64,000 nt of DNA from Enterobacter sp. JBIWA008 (lineage in GTDB: Bacteria > Pseudomonadota > Gammaproteobacteria > Enterobacterales > Enterobacteriaceae), in contig NZ_CP074149.1 in assembly GCF_019968765.1 (NCBI RefSeq), positions 2,480,001 through 2,544,000 of the forward strand, written 5' to 3'. Of this stretch, positions 7,786 through 16,534 are shown piece by piece (position 1 is the first letter of the stretch; each line of letters begins with the position of its first letter). The position numbers were made by a program, and so were the translations under genes. The notes under the pieces are model-generated. The model saw only the letters and a list, made by a program, of their open reading frames with translations, did not search any database and was not told the DNA's origin.

Positions 7786-9569
7786 AACGATGCTTCTCCA
7801 TCAGCAAAGCGAACGACAATACCGTTCGGCGGTAAAACGTCAGTGACATCCGGCCAGGCAAAGCGCGTCTCACCCGCGAGATCGGGCAGCGCGACGGCCT
7901 TATTACCGATATTTAGCGCCAGAGAGAGCGTCCCCGACGGGAAGCGCCAGCTCACCGCCACCATGCCGGGCGCAGTGCCGATCACCTTGCCCCCAGCGGC
8001 GCCGCCATGACGCAGAAGCGGAACGATATGGCGATGGCGCAGCGTCAGCAGGTGGCGCGTGAAGCGCAGCCACGTTTTGCCTTCGTCGGTGGCAATCTTG
8101 TTCCAGTCGAGCTTTGAGCGAACAAAGGTGTTCACGTCGTTCGGGTCCGGGACGGCTTCATCGTGGCCGGCGTGGCCGGTAAACTCTTTCGCGCGCCCTT
8201 CCCGCACCGCCTTAGCCAGATCGCCGTGAAAATCGGTGAAGAACAGGAACGGGTGCGTTTCCCCAAACTCCTCGCCCATAAACAGCAGCGGGATATGGGG
8301 GGAAAGCAGCAGCGCGGCAAGCAGCACCCGCGTCTTATCGACCCCCGCCAGGGTGATAAGCCGCTCGCCCTGGGCGCGATTCCCGGTCTGATCGTGGTTC
8401 TGAATAAAATCGACGAAGAACTGCGGCGGCTGCGTGCGGCATTCTACCCCGCGGGATTCGCCGGTTTGCAGCGACACTTCGCCCTGGTAGACAAAGCCTT
8501 CCGCCAGCGCCCGGGCGAACTTTTTCTCCGGCTCAAAGGCAAAATCCTGGTAGTAGGCGTGCGTTTCGCCGGTGGCAAACACGTGGGCGGCGTTGTGGAA
8601 GTCATCATTCCACTCGGCGGTGAACAGCGGCGTGTTGCCCTGTTCATCGCGCGGATGCAGGAAAATCACGTTGCGGCTGTCTTCCGTCGTCAGGTGAACG
8701 TGGCGGTGCGGGATCGCCTTGCGGATCCTCTCTGCGATTTCCTCAAGAATATGTGTCCCGGAGGTGTCTTTAATCTGGTCAATAGCATCAAAGCGCAGGC
8801 CATCCAGACGATACTCCGTCAGCCAGAAGAGCGGCGCATCGGTAATGTACTGCCTCACCGGCTCGCGCTCGTAAGCGATGCCGTTGCCCCACGGCGTCAT
8901 CCGCTGTGCATCGAAAAACGCGGGCGACAGCAGAGGCAGATAGTTCCCCTCCGGGCCGAAGTGGTTGAGCACGATATCCAGCACCACGGAAAGCCCCAGC
9001 CCGTGCGCGGCGTCGATAAACGCGTGGAAATCCTCCGGCGTACCGTAGGCAGAGTGCGGGGCATACAGCAGCACGCCGTCATATCCCCAGCCGCGGGCTC
9101 CGCCAAACTGGGAGACGGGCATCACTTCAAGCTGGGTAATACCGAGCTCTGCCAGATACGGAAGCCTGTCGATGGCTGCCCGGAAGGTGCCCTCCGGGGT
9201 AAAGGTGCCGATGTGCAGCTCGTAGACGATCGTCTCTTCCCACGGCCGCCCTGACCAGTCCCGGTTGACCGGCTGGTAACGCTGGGGATCGATAACGACG
9301 GATGGGCCGTTAACGTCGACCTTTTGCGCCTGCGAGGCGGGATCGGGCACCGCCATGCCGTCCTGAAGCACAAACTGATATTCTGCACCGTGCCTGACGC
9401 CGGGAACATCCGCCTGGAACCAGCCGTCCCCGGTTGCCGTCATCGGCACGTTGGCGGCCGCCAGACGTAGCGTAAGTTCTTTCTGTCCTTCTGCCCAGAC
9501 GCGAAAACGTACAACGTCATCGGAAATAAACTCAGCACCCCACTGCTTTTGAAATGTCCTGAATTCCAT
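7782..9569 (-). CDS. treZ: Maltooligosyltrehalose trehalohydrolase TreZ
   Basis: A 595-residue GH13 enzyme that releases free trehalose from maltooligosyl trehalose, completing the TreY/TreZ route to this osmoprotectant. An N-terminal E-set domain (residues about 10–95) is followed by the barrel with D261 (GLRFDAIDQI), E296 (LTTEDSRN) and D393 (IQNHDQTGNRA), the three GH13 catalytic carboxylates. The start at 9569 has GAGGA seven bases upstream. It is the first gene of the operon; the 132 bases before it are shared with the divergent acetyltransferase at 9702. I see no clear promoter match there, though osmotic or stationary-phase control would be expected for the pathway. Confidence 0.94.
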   Translation of the reverse strand: MEFRTFQKQWGAEFISDDVVRFRVWAEGQKELTLRLAAANVPMTATGDGWFQADVPGVRHGAEYQFVLQDGMAVPDPASQAQKVDVNGPSVVIDPQRYQPVNRDWSGRPWEETIVYELHIGTFTPEGTFRAAIDRLPYLAELGITQLEVMPVSQFGGARGWGYDGVLLYAPHSAYGTPEDFHAFIDAAHGLGLSVVLDIVLNHFGPEGNYLPLLSPAFFDAQRMTPWGNGIAYEREPVRQYITDAPLFWLTEYRLDGLRFDAIDQIKDTSGTHILEEIAERIRKAIPHRHVHLTTEDSRNVIFLHPRDEQGNTPLFTAEWNDDFHNAAHVFATGETHAYYQDFAFEPEKKFARALAEGFVYQGEVSLQTGESRGVECRTQPPQFFVDFIQNHDQTGNRAQGERLITLAGVDKTRVLLAALLLSPHIPLLFMGEEFGETHPFLFFTDFHGDLAKAVREGRAKEFTGHAGHDEAVPDPNDVNTFVRSKLDWNKIATDEGKTWLRFTRHLLTLRHRHIVPLLRHGGAAGGKVIGTAPGMVAVSWRFPSGTLSLALNIGNKAVALPDLAGETRFAWPDVTDVLPPNGIVVRFADGEASL

Positions 9570-9701
9570 TCATTGTCCTCGAATGACCCACATTTTACGC
9601 GGAACGAAGTACAAGCTTAGTTCAGGATTAAAAGTGTGTTAGCCCAGCGGATTTAACCGCTTCGTCTATTCTTTATGAAATAACTTACTACCGGGAAAAT
9701 T

Positions 9702-10229
9702 ATGCAGATTCGAAAAGGATTAAATACCGACCTCGCTCGCCTTGAATGTTGTGACTTTTCTTTCACCGTTACCCACATTGCGCGAGAACCCTTTATCCAC
9801 TGTGATTTGCATATCGAAGCCGTCGCCGAACCCTGGACAAAAATCTACGAGCTCGACATCCAAACACTTGAAAACCATTGCGTTAATCCGGACGCCATAT
9901 TTCTTATCGCCGAAACGGATGACGGGGAAATTGCGGGATTTATTACCGCGTCAATTAGCTGGAATAAGTTTATCTCGGTGGATTACATTGCCGTAGAGCG
10001 CACGAAACGCAGAACCGGCGCCGCGCAAAAATTAATGGCCGCTGCCCACGTGTGGGCCCGAAGCGTAAACGCGCCGGGATTACGGCTTGAAACCCAAAAC
10101 GTGAACGTGTCTGCCTGTCTGTTTTACCGTCACTACGGGTTTACCCTCGGTGGATACGATCGTTTTCTTTACAACGCCCTACCGGAAAAGGACGAAGTCG
10201 CCCTGTTCTGGTATTACATGCTGGTCTAG
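9702..10229 (+). CDS. GNAT-family N-acetyltransferase
   Basis: A 175-residue protein with the GNAT fold. The beta-strand ISVDYIAVERTKRRTGAAQ holds the acetyl-CoA pyrophosphate loop (R/Q-x-x-G-x-A, here RRTGAA), followed by the helix KLMAAAHVWARS and by LETQNVNVSACLFYRHYGF, the usual C-terminal beta–alpha pattern. The overall layout (YELDIQTLEN near residue 49 and the YRHYGFTLGGYDRFLY ending) resembles streptothricin acetyltransferases, but this resemblance comes from memory only and does not establish the substrate. The gene stands alone, divergent from treZ. The ribosome site is weak (GGGAAAATT before ATG). Confidence 0.82.
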   Translation: MQIRKGLNTDLARLECCDFSFTVTHIAREPFIHCDLHIEAVAEPWTKIYELDIQTLENHCVNPDAIFLIAETDDGEIAGFITASISWNKFISVDYIAVERTKRRTGAAQKLMAAAHVWARSVNAPGLRLETQNVNVSACLFYRHYGFTLGGYDRFLYNALPEKDEVALFWYYMLV

Positions 10230-10306
10230 CGACGCGGCCTTCATATTTCTGTCACTGAATTTCATTACGCTTTCGGGATTTTAACCACGGTGTTGAGGAA
10301 AGAAGT

Positions 10307-11059
10307 GTGAATTCAATGGCTAAGGCATTACTGCTGGCATTACCTGTTTTGAGTGCAGCGGCGACGGCCGCCGGGCGAGACCTGTGTGAACCGAAAGCGT
10401 ACGAAATGGCGCTGCGCTATCAGCAGAAATCGGCAGAGATCATGGCTCTTCAGCTGCAGACGTATCGGTTTGCCACCGAGCGTTTCAACGAAAAGTTAAA
10501 AGATCTGAAAACGCCCGAAAACTACGCCGTGGTGATGGACCTCGATGAAACGGTACTGGATAACACCCCTCTGCTGGTGCGCGACACGGAGCAGTGTCAC
10601 GACTATACACAATGGGACACCTGGAGCGACTGGGAGAAACAGGGTAAACCCGGTTTAATTGCGGGTGCGAAGGCGTTTCTTGACCATGTGAACCAAAGCA
10701 AGGTCCGTATCTATTATGTCTCGGACCGCATGCAGGAAAATAAAGCCGATACGCTCAGAACGTTAAAAGCCCTCGGACTTCCGCAGGTGTCCGATGAAAG
10801 CGTGCTTCTGGACACGGTCAGCAAGGAAGAGCGTCGCCAGAGCATCCTCAAAAAGCAGCAGATCGTGATGCTGTTTGGCGACAGCCTGCCGGATTTCGCC
10901 GTGCAGTTTAAAAATAAAAAGCCGAGCGAGCAGCAGCGTGAGCTGGTTGAGGCCAGCGCGGAACACTTCGGCAACGACTGGATTGTACTGCCTAATACCG
11001 CTTATGGCTCCTGGTCCAAAGCCACGCCTGACAGCTGGAACGCACCGCTGAAAAAATAA
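10307..11059 (+). CDS. Periplasmic HAD acid phosphatase, class C (OlpA/P4-like)
   Basis: A 250-residue secreted phosphatase. The start is GTG 10307, supported by GAGGA about seven bases upstream; the ATG at 10316 would be too far from it. The signal peptide MNSMAKALLLALPVLSAAATAA is followed by GRDLC. HAD motif I is D78-L-D80-E-T-V-L-D-N, the class C form; motif II lies in IYYVSDRM; motif IV is GDSLPDF near residue 190. Such enzymes are magnesium-dependent and dephosphorylate small phosphomonoesters such as nucleotides in the periplasm. The Cys after the signal is not in a clear lipobox. The gene is single and followed by a hairpin with a T-run. Confidence 0.87.
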   Translation: MNSMAKALLLALPVLSAAATAAGRDLCEPKAYEMALRYQQKSAEIMALQLQTYRFATERFNEKLKDLKTPENYAVVMDLDETVLDNTPLLVRDTEQCHDYTQWDTWSDWEKQGKPGLIAGAKAFLDHVNQSKVRIYYVSDRMQENKADTLRTLKALGLPQVSDESVLLDTVSKEERRQSILKKQQIVMLFGDSLPDFAVQFKNKKPSEQQRELVEASAEHFGNDWIVLPNTAYGSWSKATPDSWNAPLKK

Positions 11060-11069
11060 GGTCTTACTG

Positions 11070-11103
11070 GCCGGGAAAGGCATCATCTCCCACCCGGCTT
11101 TTT
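11070..11103 (+). terminator. Probable Rho-independent terminator of the acid phosphatase gene
   Basis: GCCGGG at 11070–11075 pairs with CCCGGC at 11093–11098, followed by TTTTT. The loop is long (17 bases), so it is a moderate candidate, starting 11 bases after the stop codon. Confidence 0.55.
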
Positions 11104-11332
11104 CACATCGTCATTGTTTCTTTACCAACTGGTATTACAAGACTTTCTGAGGCCGTTAATGATCTGCCTTTTTTACACGGTATTTACTCAGCGGCACGGC
11201 CAGATAAAGTGCGATGCCTGTAAAGAACTTCGCTCAAAACACGCAGGCAACACGAGATTCCTGAATTTTGTCTCAACGGGAGCGAAATATAACATTTTAC
11301 AAAACGAGCGGGGTGCTGAAGTTAAAGATGTA
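11104..11332. other. Non-coding interval, nothing certain
   Basis: Between the acid phosphatase (stop 11059) and the immunity gene (stop 11395) there are 335 bases without a convincing gene. Apart from the hairpins at each end the stretch is AT-richer than the phosphatase gene. An 89-codon plus-strand frame (11114–11383) has no ribosome site, runs through the terminal hairpin and shows no recognisable domain; I do not call it. Confidence 0.4.
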
Positions 11333-11360
11333 AAAAAGGATCTCAAGAAGATCCTTTTGT
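11333..11360. terminator. Bidirectional terminator hairpin resembling the one beside the ColE1 origin
   Basis: AAGGATCT (11336–11343) and AGATCCTT (11349–11356) form an eight-base-pair stem with a CAAGA loop. On the minus strand the stem is followed by a run of six T and lies 35–62 bases after the stop of the immunity gene, so it is that operon's terminator. On the plus strand it ends in TTTTGTTT. Read on the minus strand, 26 bases around it match, as I remember it, the hairpin just upstream of the RNA II start in ColE1/pMB1 replicons. Confidence 0.75.
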
Positions 11361-11394
11361 TTCATCAGGCTGCACCACTCTAAGTGATTAAATA

Positions 11395-12003
11395 TCAATC
11401 AACCGAACATCCTTGGTTATCCTCAAACACTTTAGAAAATTGGTTATTTTTCAAAATGTAGTAAGTCGTATTACATAGATAAGTTATCGGGATACCATTT
11501 TCATCATGCTCAATTTTTTGTGGGATCGCTTGGCCGGTTAATATCATTAGATAGCTACTCTTCTGTGTAACGATCCTGAAATCCTCACCAACAGGAGTAC
11601 CATTATCAGCAACTTGCTGATAAACATTAGTTCCAGCAACAGCAGGAAGTTGTGACACAACCTTCCCTGATAACTTATCTATAACCCAACCACACACACC
11701 ACCTTGATGGTCGAGACATTCATTTCCACTGCTCTTATCATCAGTGTATATGCGATAATGCCCTCCGAAATTTACTGATTCTTTCAATTCACTGCTAGTT
11801 ATTTTCTTCCAGTGACTGGAGTATTTCGCCTGTTCACTAGAAAGATCTAACCTGGTGGCAAATGGGCCTTTGCTTATATCAGCCGGATAATCTTTAAATT
11901 CAGGTATGCCTTTAACATGTAACTCAGCCGCATGAATAAAGGGGAGCATCAGACATGCTGCTCCACTAAGTAAGTAGGGGAAGATTCTGCTAGTTCGCGC
12001 CAT
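11395..12003 (-). CDS. Secreted protein, probable immunity protein of the adjacent effector
   Basis: A 202-residue protein with signal peptide MARTSRIFPYLLSGAACLML...IHAA and a mature region of about 175 residues with no transmembrane segment, so it is periplasmic. Cysteines in GNECLDHQGGVCGWVID, YLCNTTYYIL and NQGCSVD suggest disulfides. I do not recognise a named domain. Its start lies 14 bases inside the end of the upstream effector gene, and both share low GC and one terminator. A small exported protein immediately downstream of a peptidoglycan-degrading effector is the usual layout of effector/immunity pairs, so immunity against the lysozyme-like domain is inferred. Confidence 0.65.
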   Translation of the reverse strand: MARTSRIFPYLLSGAACLMLPFIHAAELHVKGIPEFKDYPADISKGPFATRLDLSSEQAKYSSHWKKITSSELKESVNFGGHYRIYTDDKSSGNECLDHQGGVCGWVIDKLSGKVVSQLPAVAGTNVYQQVADNGTPVGEDFRIVTQKSSYLMILTGQAIPQKIEHDENGIPITYLCNTTYYILKNNQFSKVFEDNQGCSVD

Positions 12004-14224
12004 TTTTTGACTCTCTCAATATATTAACCATCTGATTAGGTGACAGATGTGCATGATTAAGACCATCACCAGAGTAATAAGAAACACCTTCTTCTTGCGC
12101 AATCCCCCCTTTACTAATAGTATTCCCCTTGCGAACTCCAGCGGAAGCAAACTCTTTAGCCCAGTCATATATTGCGTCTTCAACGCTCCCATTACCTTCC
12201 AAATAGGCAATAATCGCAGGCCGTTTGACCTTAATAAGGTACTCTTCAAAAATCCGATCCTGTGTGGCCTCATCATACAAGGAGTTAACATCAAGATTGA
12301 GTGTTCTTACCGCATCTATTAACGTTCCCGGTATGATCTGAAAACGACCAGTAGCAAACATCACATTCGTATGCAGCTGACTTTCCATAATTTGTTTAAT
12401 AGTCATAGATGTTAGGTTTGTATGATATTTCGCTACCGTTCGCTTAGGATTTTGGTGAATTTGGTTGTACGCCGTGTAGTCATTTTTTGACTCAACGCTT
12501 CCCAGCAACTCAGCAAACTGACTGTGCGCCCATCCTTGTTTCTTTGCTTCACGCAGCGCATCCAGAAAAACCAGCGGATGCATATGCCATGGATTTTCCA
12601 CCATCCCTGCAACACGGTGCATCCAGCGCAGGTCAATCAGGAACTTCTCGCTATAGGCGTACCATTCCGGCTCCTCCTTCTTCTTCTGCGGTGTAAAGAA
12701 CGTTTTCCACACCGGTGATTCCGACGAGTAGTACCAGTCGCTGGGGTGCTTTACGCACATCCGGTACAGATGGTCGCGCATTGCCGGGTTCTGGACCGCG
12801 CGCCGGTATTGTTCCGGGTTATAGTGGGGGGATTTCGCGTCGTCAATCCTGTCCAGCAACTGCCGGTAGTTGAACGCATCCCCTTTGCTCCAGGGCTTCC
12901 CGTCATTGTCCGCCACGCTGAAAAACCGTTCAAAAATCGTCTTCACCAGCCCTTTCGGCTGCGTCTTCCCGTCGAGATGGTCAAAGCTCACCGGGCTGTC
13001 TTCTGTCGTCTCAAAACCCCGACCAGCCAGGTCATACCGGGACAGCAGCTGCACATCCGACTCCGCCAGCAGCCCGCGCGACGTCCCGTCCGGCCAGTAG
13101 CGTTTTCCTTCTTTGTCCATCACCGCCTGACCGGACAGCGCCATCACCGTTTCGGTATGCGTGGTTATCAGTCCCTTCTGTATTTCCCCGCCGCTGAATT
13201 GCAGGTACACCGGAATGTCCTTCGGGCAGCGGGCAAAGGCGGGCGTGTCACGACCCGTGCCTTCCGGGTTGCTCAGAAAATGCGGCAGGTCTTCCGTCGT
13301 CAGACATTCGATATGCACCTGATAGCGTTTTTCATGCCCGTCTTCACTGGGTATCTGAAACCAGCCCAGATGCCCCACTGGGTCCCCGGCCTTAATCGGA
13401 TAAGGGGTCGGACACACCACCGTATCGAACTGCACGGTTTCGCGTGATGGCGGCAGGAACGGCGACCACCACGCCGGACGGGTGGCGCTGTCACGGGCTG
13501 GAACCAGATTCCCTTTGTCGCACACCGTCCACACCCGATCCCCGGCGTTCAGGCTCATGCTGCCCGCGACCGGCTCTTCCAGCGTGACGTGCGCATACTG
13601 CCGCCCGTTGCTCCCGGTCATCGTGTCGGTGCTGACCGCCTTATTCCATGTTACCCGCGTGCCGGACGGCAGCTCCGCCGCCACCCACTGCCGGGACGCG
13701 TCCACATACGCATTCAGGCGCTGGCCGTCTGCCACTTTGAACGCCGTGCTGTCCTGCTCCGGGTAGGCCAGCCAGGGCGCAAGGTGCATATACAGGGTGT
13801 AAAAGGTCAGCCCGCTCTCTGCCGTTTTCCCCGGCTGAACACGGTGCCGAACCAGCACAAAAGATCCGGAGTAGCGTAAATCCCCCCAGTACCACGGCAC
13901 GCTGAGGTAATCCCGGTTAATCCGGTACGCCACTACTTCACCATCCGCCATGCAGCGCACGGCCTGTTCCCCCTTAAACGGCACCGGAAAATCCACCGCC
14001 TCATTCATCGCCTGACCGCTGAGCGCACACCACGGTGTGGTGGTGTCGGTGATGTGAATACCGCCGTGCCACATGCCATTACGGCCAATCAGCCAGTGCC
14101 CGCTAGCTTCCCCCTCCAGATGCGCAAGCATTTCTTCGAGATTACTGAACTCTCCGCCCCGGTTGTTTTTTGGCACCGGCCAGCGGATGGCCGGGAGCTG
14201 CGGGCTATTTTCCGGTTGTGACAT
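11990..14224 (-). CDS. Peptidoglycan-hydrolase effector: M23-like N-terminus, lysozyme-like C-terminus
   Basis: A 744-residue protein without a signal peptide. Residues about 40–330 resemble the M23/LytM fold: WHGGIHITD (H53, H57), the glycine-rich GEVVAYRIN strand, YMHLAPW (H147) and a later VHIE. The zinc motif is not canonical (HxGxD is replaced by HGGIHI), so this part may bind rather than cut peptidoglycan. Residues about 575–744 look like a lysozyme or transglycosylase fold: putative catalytic E578 in SVESKNDYTAYN, then FATGRFQIIPGTL. No signal peptide plus a downstream exported partner suggests delivery by type VI secretion, but no vgrG, hcp or paar gene is in the window. GC content falls sharply near 12490, at the start of the lysozyme-like part. 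Confidence 0.72.
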   Translation of the reverse strand: MSQPENSPQLPAIRWPVPKNNRGGEFSNLEEMLAHLEGEASGHWLIGRNGMWHGGIHITDTTTPWCALSGQAMNEAVDFPVPFKGEQAVRCMADGEVVAYRINRDYLSVPWYWGDLRYSGSFVLVRHRVQPGKTAESGLTFYTLYMHLAPWLAYPEQDSTAFKVADGQRLNAYVDASRQWVAAELPSGTRVTWNKAVSTDTMTGSNGRQYAHVTLEEPVAGSMSLNAGDRVWTVCDKGNLVPARDSATRPAWWSPFLPPSRETVQFDTVVCPTPYPIKAGDPVGHLGWFQIPSEDGHEKRYQVHIECLTTEDLPHFLSNPEGTGRDTPAFARCPKDIPVYLQFSGGEIQKGLITTHTETVMALSGQAVMDKEGKRYWPDGTSRGLLAESDVQLLSRYDLAGRGFETTEDSPVSFDHLDGKTQPKGLVKTIFERFFSVADNDGKPWSKGDAFNYRQLLDRIDDAKSPHYNPEQYRRAVQNPAMRDHLYRMCVKHPSDWYYSSESPVWKTFFTPQKKKEEPEWYAYSEKFLIDLRWMHRVAGMVENPWHMHPLVFLDALREAKKQGWAHSQFAELLGSVESKNDYTAYNQIHQNPKRTVAKYHTNLTSMTIKQIMESQLHTNVMFATGRFQIIPGTLIDAVRTLNLDVNSLYDEATQDRIFEEYLIKVKRPAIIAYLEGNGSVEDAIYDWAKEFASAGVRKGNTISKGGIAQEEGVSYYSGDGLNHAHLSPNQMVNILRESKNGAN

Positions 14225-14498
14225 ATAAAATCCCTTTATTTAATATGGTTAAATGCCAGGCCATCATACACCTGCTCCTCCCTAACCAAAACTTCACGTT
14301 TCTGCGTGTCAGCACAGCAACTGGATGAGGTATAGCTGAGAGGGAATTAGCCGCCGCTTCACGAATACTCAGTTTCTAGACATGCCAGTAATAATATCGT
14401 CCATTTCCTATACACAGCCCTTATAGGTCCTATCATTTCTGGGCAGGTTCTTATAATTTTACGAAGAAGTAAGATGTGTGCTTTCAAAGGAGACTCGT

Positions 14499-15485
14499 AT
14501 GCTTACCGTGAAAAAACTTGCTCTTTCCACGCTGATTTCCAGTTCATTGCTTTTCTACCCCGCGCTGCAGGCGTCGGCAGAAACGCCTCAGCACGTCGTT
14601 AAACAACCGGCGGGTGGATACAGCGTTCAGGTCGGCGACGTTCTGGTCACCTCGTTCACGGACGGGACCGTCGCGCAGGATCTGCACAAGCTGCTGCGCC
14701 GGACAACGCCGCAAAAAATTGATGCGCTGCTCGCGAAAAACGTCCAGACCAACCCGGCTGAGGTCTCTATCAACGCGTTCCTGATTGCGATACCTGGACA
14801 TAAAATCCTGGTGGATACCGGCTCGGGCCAGCTCTTTGGTCCTGATACCGGCGGACGTCTGGTTGAAAGCCTCGCCACGCAGGGGATTAAACCCGAGGAC
14901 ATCACTGAAGTCCTGCTGACCCACGCCCACTCCGATCACGCGGGCGGTCTGGTGAAAGACGGCAAGGCGGTATTCAGCAACGCGCGCGTTTTCGTTGGCA
15001 AACCGGACATCGACTTTTTCTTTAACGACGACAACCAGAAGAAAACAGGCTACGGCAAGAACTACTTCGACGTCGCGCAGAAGACCTTAAAGCCCTATCT
15101 TGACGCGGGGAAAGTGGTGCCGTTTAGCGGCACATCGGAGATTCTTCCGGGGCTGACCGGCACGGTTCATCCCGGACACACGCCGGGTTCAGCCTTCTAC
15201 ACGCTGACGAGCAAAGGCGAGAAGATCACCTTTGTCGGCGACATCATTCATGCCGCGGCGGTTCAGTTCCCGCAGCCGGACGTGACCATTACCTACGATG
15301 AAGATCAGAACAAAGCGGCAAGCGTTCGCGAGCATGCGTTTGCGGACTTTGTGAAAAATAAAGACCTGGTTGCCGCCCCGCACCTGCCTTTCCCGGGCAT
15401 CGGTTATGTCACCAAAGGCGAAAACGGCGGCTATGCATGGGTCCCTGTCACTTATACCAACCGGGACACCAGCGTCGCGAAATAG
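14499..15485 (+). CDS. Periplasmic MBL-fold metallo-hydrolase
   Basis: A 328-residue exported protein of the metallo-beta-lactamase superfamily. The start is ATG 14499, six bases after AAGGAG; a GTG at 14478 is in frame but lies upstream of this site. The signal peptide MLTVKKLALSTLISSSLLFY...ASA is clear. The zinc motif THAHSDHAGG near residue 147 is complete, with further ligands likely in VHPGHTPGS, FVGDIIH and APHLPFPG. The family includes lactonase-like and other hydrolases; the substrate cannot be read from the sequence. It is followed on the other strand by a LysR gene 53 bases away. A 274-base gap precedes it in which I see no gene. Confidence 0.85.
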   Translation: MLTVKKLALSTLISSSLLFYPALQASAETPQHVVKQPAGGYSVQVGDVLVTSFTDGTVAQDLHKLLRRTTPQKIDALLAKNVQTNPAEVSINAFLIAIPGHKILVDTGSGQLFGPDTGGRLVESLATQGIKPEDITEVLLTHAHSDHAGGLVKDGKAVFSNARVFVGKPDIDFFFNDDNQKKTGYGKNYFDVAQKTLKPYLDAGKVVPFSGTSEILPGLTGTVHPGHTPGSAFYTLTSKGEKITFVGDIIHAAAVQFPQPDVTITYDEDQNKAASVREHAFADFVKNKDLVAAPHLPFPGIGYVTKGENGGYAWVPVTYTNRDTSVAK

Positions 15486-15538
15486 AGAAATTCGGCGAAT
15501 ACCTGGCTGCGCGAGCTGCTGCTGCAGGCCGCCGGGCG

Positions 15539-16423
15539 TCAGGTGTGATCGAGGGTAATCAGGAATTTTTTAAGCACTTCTGAGCGAATAATCCGGTGGC
15601 AAACCAGCGTCAGCTCGCTTTCCCGCAGCCGGTCGAGGATGTCCACGTAAACCACATTCTCGACGCTCACCGCCTTTGCCGAGGCGGGCAGCAGCGCCAG
15701 CCCAAACCCCGCCGAGACCAGGCTTATCACCGTGGGCACGTCGGTCGCGTTTTGCACCACGTCCGGCTGAAAACCCGCCCCGCTACAGGCGTCATAGAAG
15801 TACTGTTCCAGCCCCATTCCCTCCGGGTCGCGCAGGGAGATCCACTTTTCGTCTTTCACCGACGAAAGCGTCAGGGCGGAAGATCCCGCCAGCGGATGCT
15901 GACGATACAGCGCCAGCACCGTTTTCTCTGCCGTGAACGGGCGGCTTTGCAGATCGTCAGGCAGCGACGGCAGCGGCGCGCGGATGATGGCCACATCGAG
16001 CTGGTTGCTCTGCACGGCCGCGAAGAGCGTCTGCACATTTCCCGTCACCAGCGACATGGTAATGGCCGGCCAGCGCGTATGCATCTGGCGCAGTACGGCG
16101 GGCAGCCTGCCGTCGAACATCGCGCTCGACACGCACCCCAGGTTTAATACCCCCTGCTCGCCCCTTGCCGTTTGCCTGGCGTCCAGAACCGCCTGCTCGG
16201 TCAGGGAGATGGCGAGCCTGGCTTTCACCAGAAACGCTTCACCCGCGGGCGTCAGGGTTAATCGGCGGTTCGCCCGGCTAAAAAGCGTTACGCCTAAACG
16301 TTCTTCCAGCGCCTTTATCTGCTGGCTCAGCGCCGGTTGCGCTATGTTCAGACGCTCAGCGGCCCGGTGCATGTGGAGCTCTTCGGCAACGACGATGAAA
16401 TGGCGCATCTGACGAAACTGCAC
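15539..16423 (-). CDS. LysR-family regulator divergent from aroY
   Basis: A 294-residue LysR-type regulator. The start is GTG 16423, placed by AAGGAG six bases upstream and by alignment of VQFRQMRHFIVVAEELHMHR with the usual LysR N-terminus; the frame can be extended to 16519 but only through poor AT-rich sequence. The helix-turn-helix covers about residues 18–37 (AAERLNIAQPALSQQIKALE), followed by the periplasmic-binding-like effector domain with PLPSLPDDLQSRPF and GFGLALLPAS. It is divergent from aroY, with a dyad in the 111-base gap. It probably activates aroY in response to an aromatic acid; this is inference from layout. Confidence 0.88.
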   Translation of the reverse strand: MQFRQMRHFIVVAEELHMHRAAERLNIAQPALSQQIKALEERLGVTLFSRANRRLTLTPAGEAFLVKARLAISLTEQAVLDARQTARGEQGVLNLGCVSSAMFDGRLPAVLRQMHTRWPAITMSLVTGNVQTLFAAVQSNQLDVAIIRAPLPSLPDDLQSRPFTAEKTVLALYRQHPLAGSSALTLSSVKDEKWISLRDPEGMGLEQYFYDACSGAGFQPDVVQNATDVPTVISLVSAGFGLALLPASAKAVSVENVVYVDILDRLRESELTLVCHRIIRSEVLKKFLITLDHT

Positions 16424-16461
16424 GGAACACTCCTTTTTTGATATTAATTTACTTATCAATT

Positions 16462-16487
16462 TAGCATTAATGATGCAATTGATGCTA
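16462..16487. promoter_or_regulatory. Candidate LysR operator upstream of aroY
   Basis: TAGCAT at 16462–16467 and ATGCTA at 16482–16487 are perfect reverse complements separated by 14 bases, and a smaller dyad GCAT-N5-ATGC lies at the left end. The site is in the middle of the LysR/aroY intergenic region, as expected for a LysR binding site. No binding evidence. Confidence 0.4.
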
Positions 16488-16534
16488 TTGGTCATTGCCA
16501 TGAAAATGGAGGTATTCAAACCAGGGAGGAAAAT

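Noticed and set aside
8163..9254. 363-codon plus-strand frame opposite treZ
   Set aside because: Shadow of a conserved GH13 gene; GC-rich DNA keeps the opposite frame open.
11114..11383. 89-codon plus-strand frame between the phosphatase and immunity genes
   Set aside because: No ribosome site, no domain, and it reads through the terminator hairpin at 11333–11360.
11990..14224. A housekeeping M23 endopeptidase such as NlpD or MepM
   Set aside because: No signal peptide, non-canonical zinc motif, an extra lysozyme-like domain and an exported partner gene.
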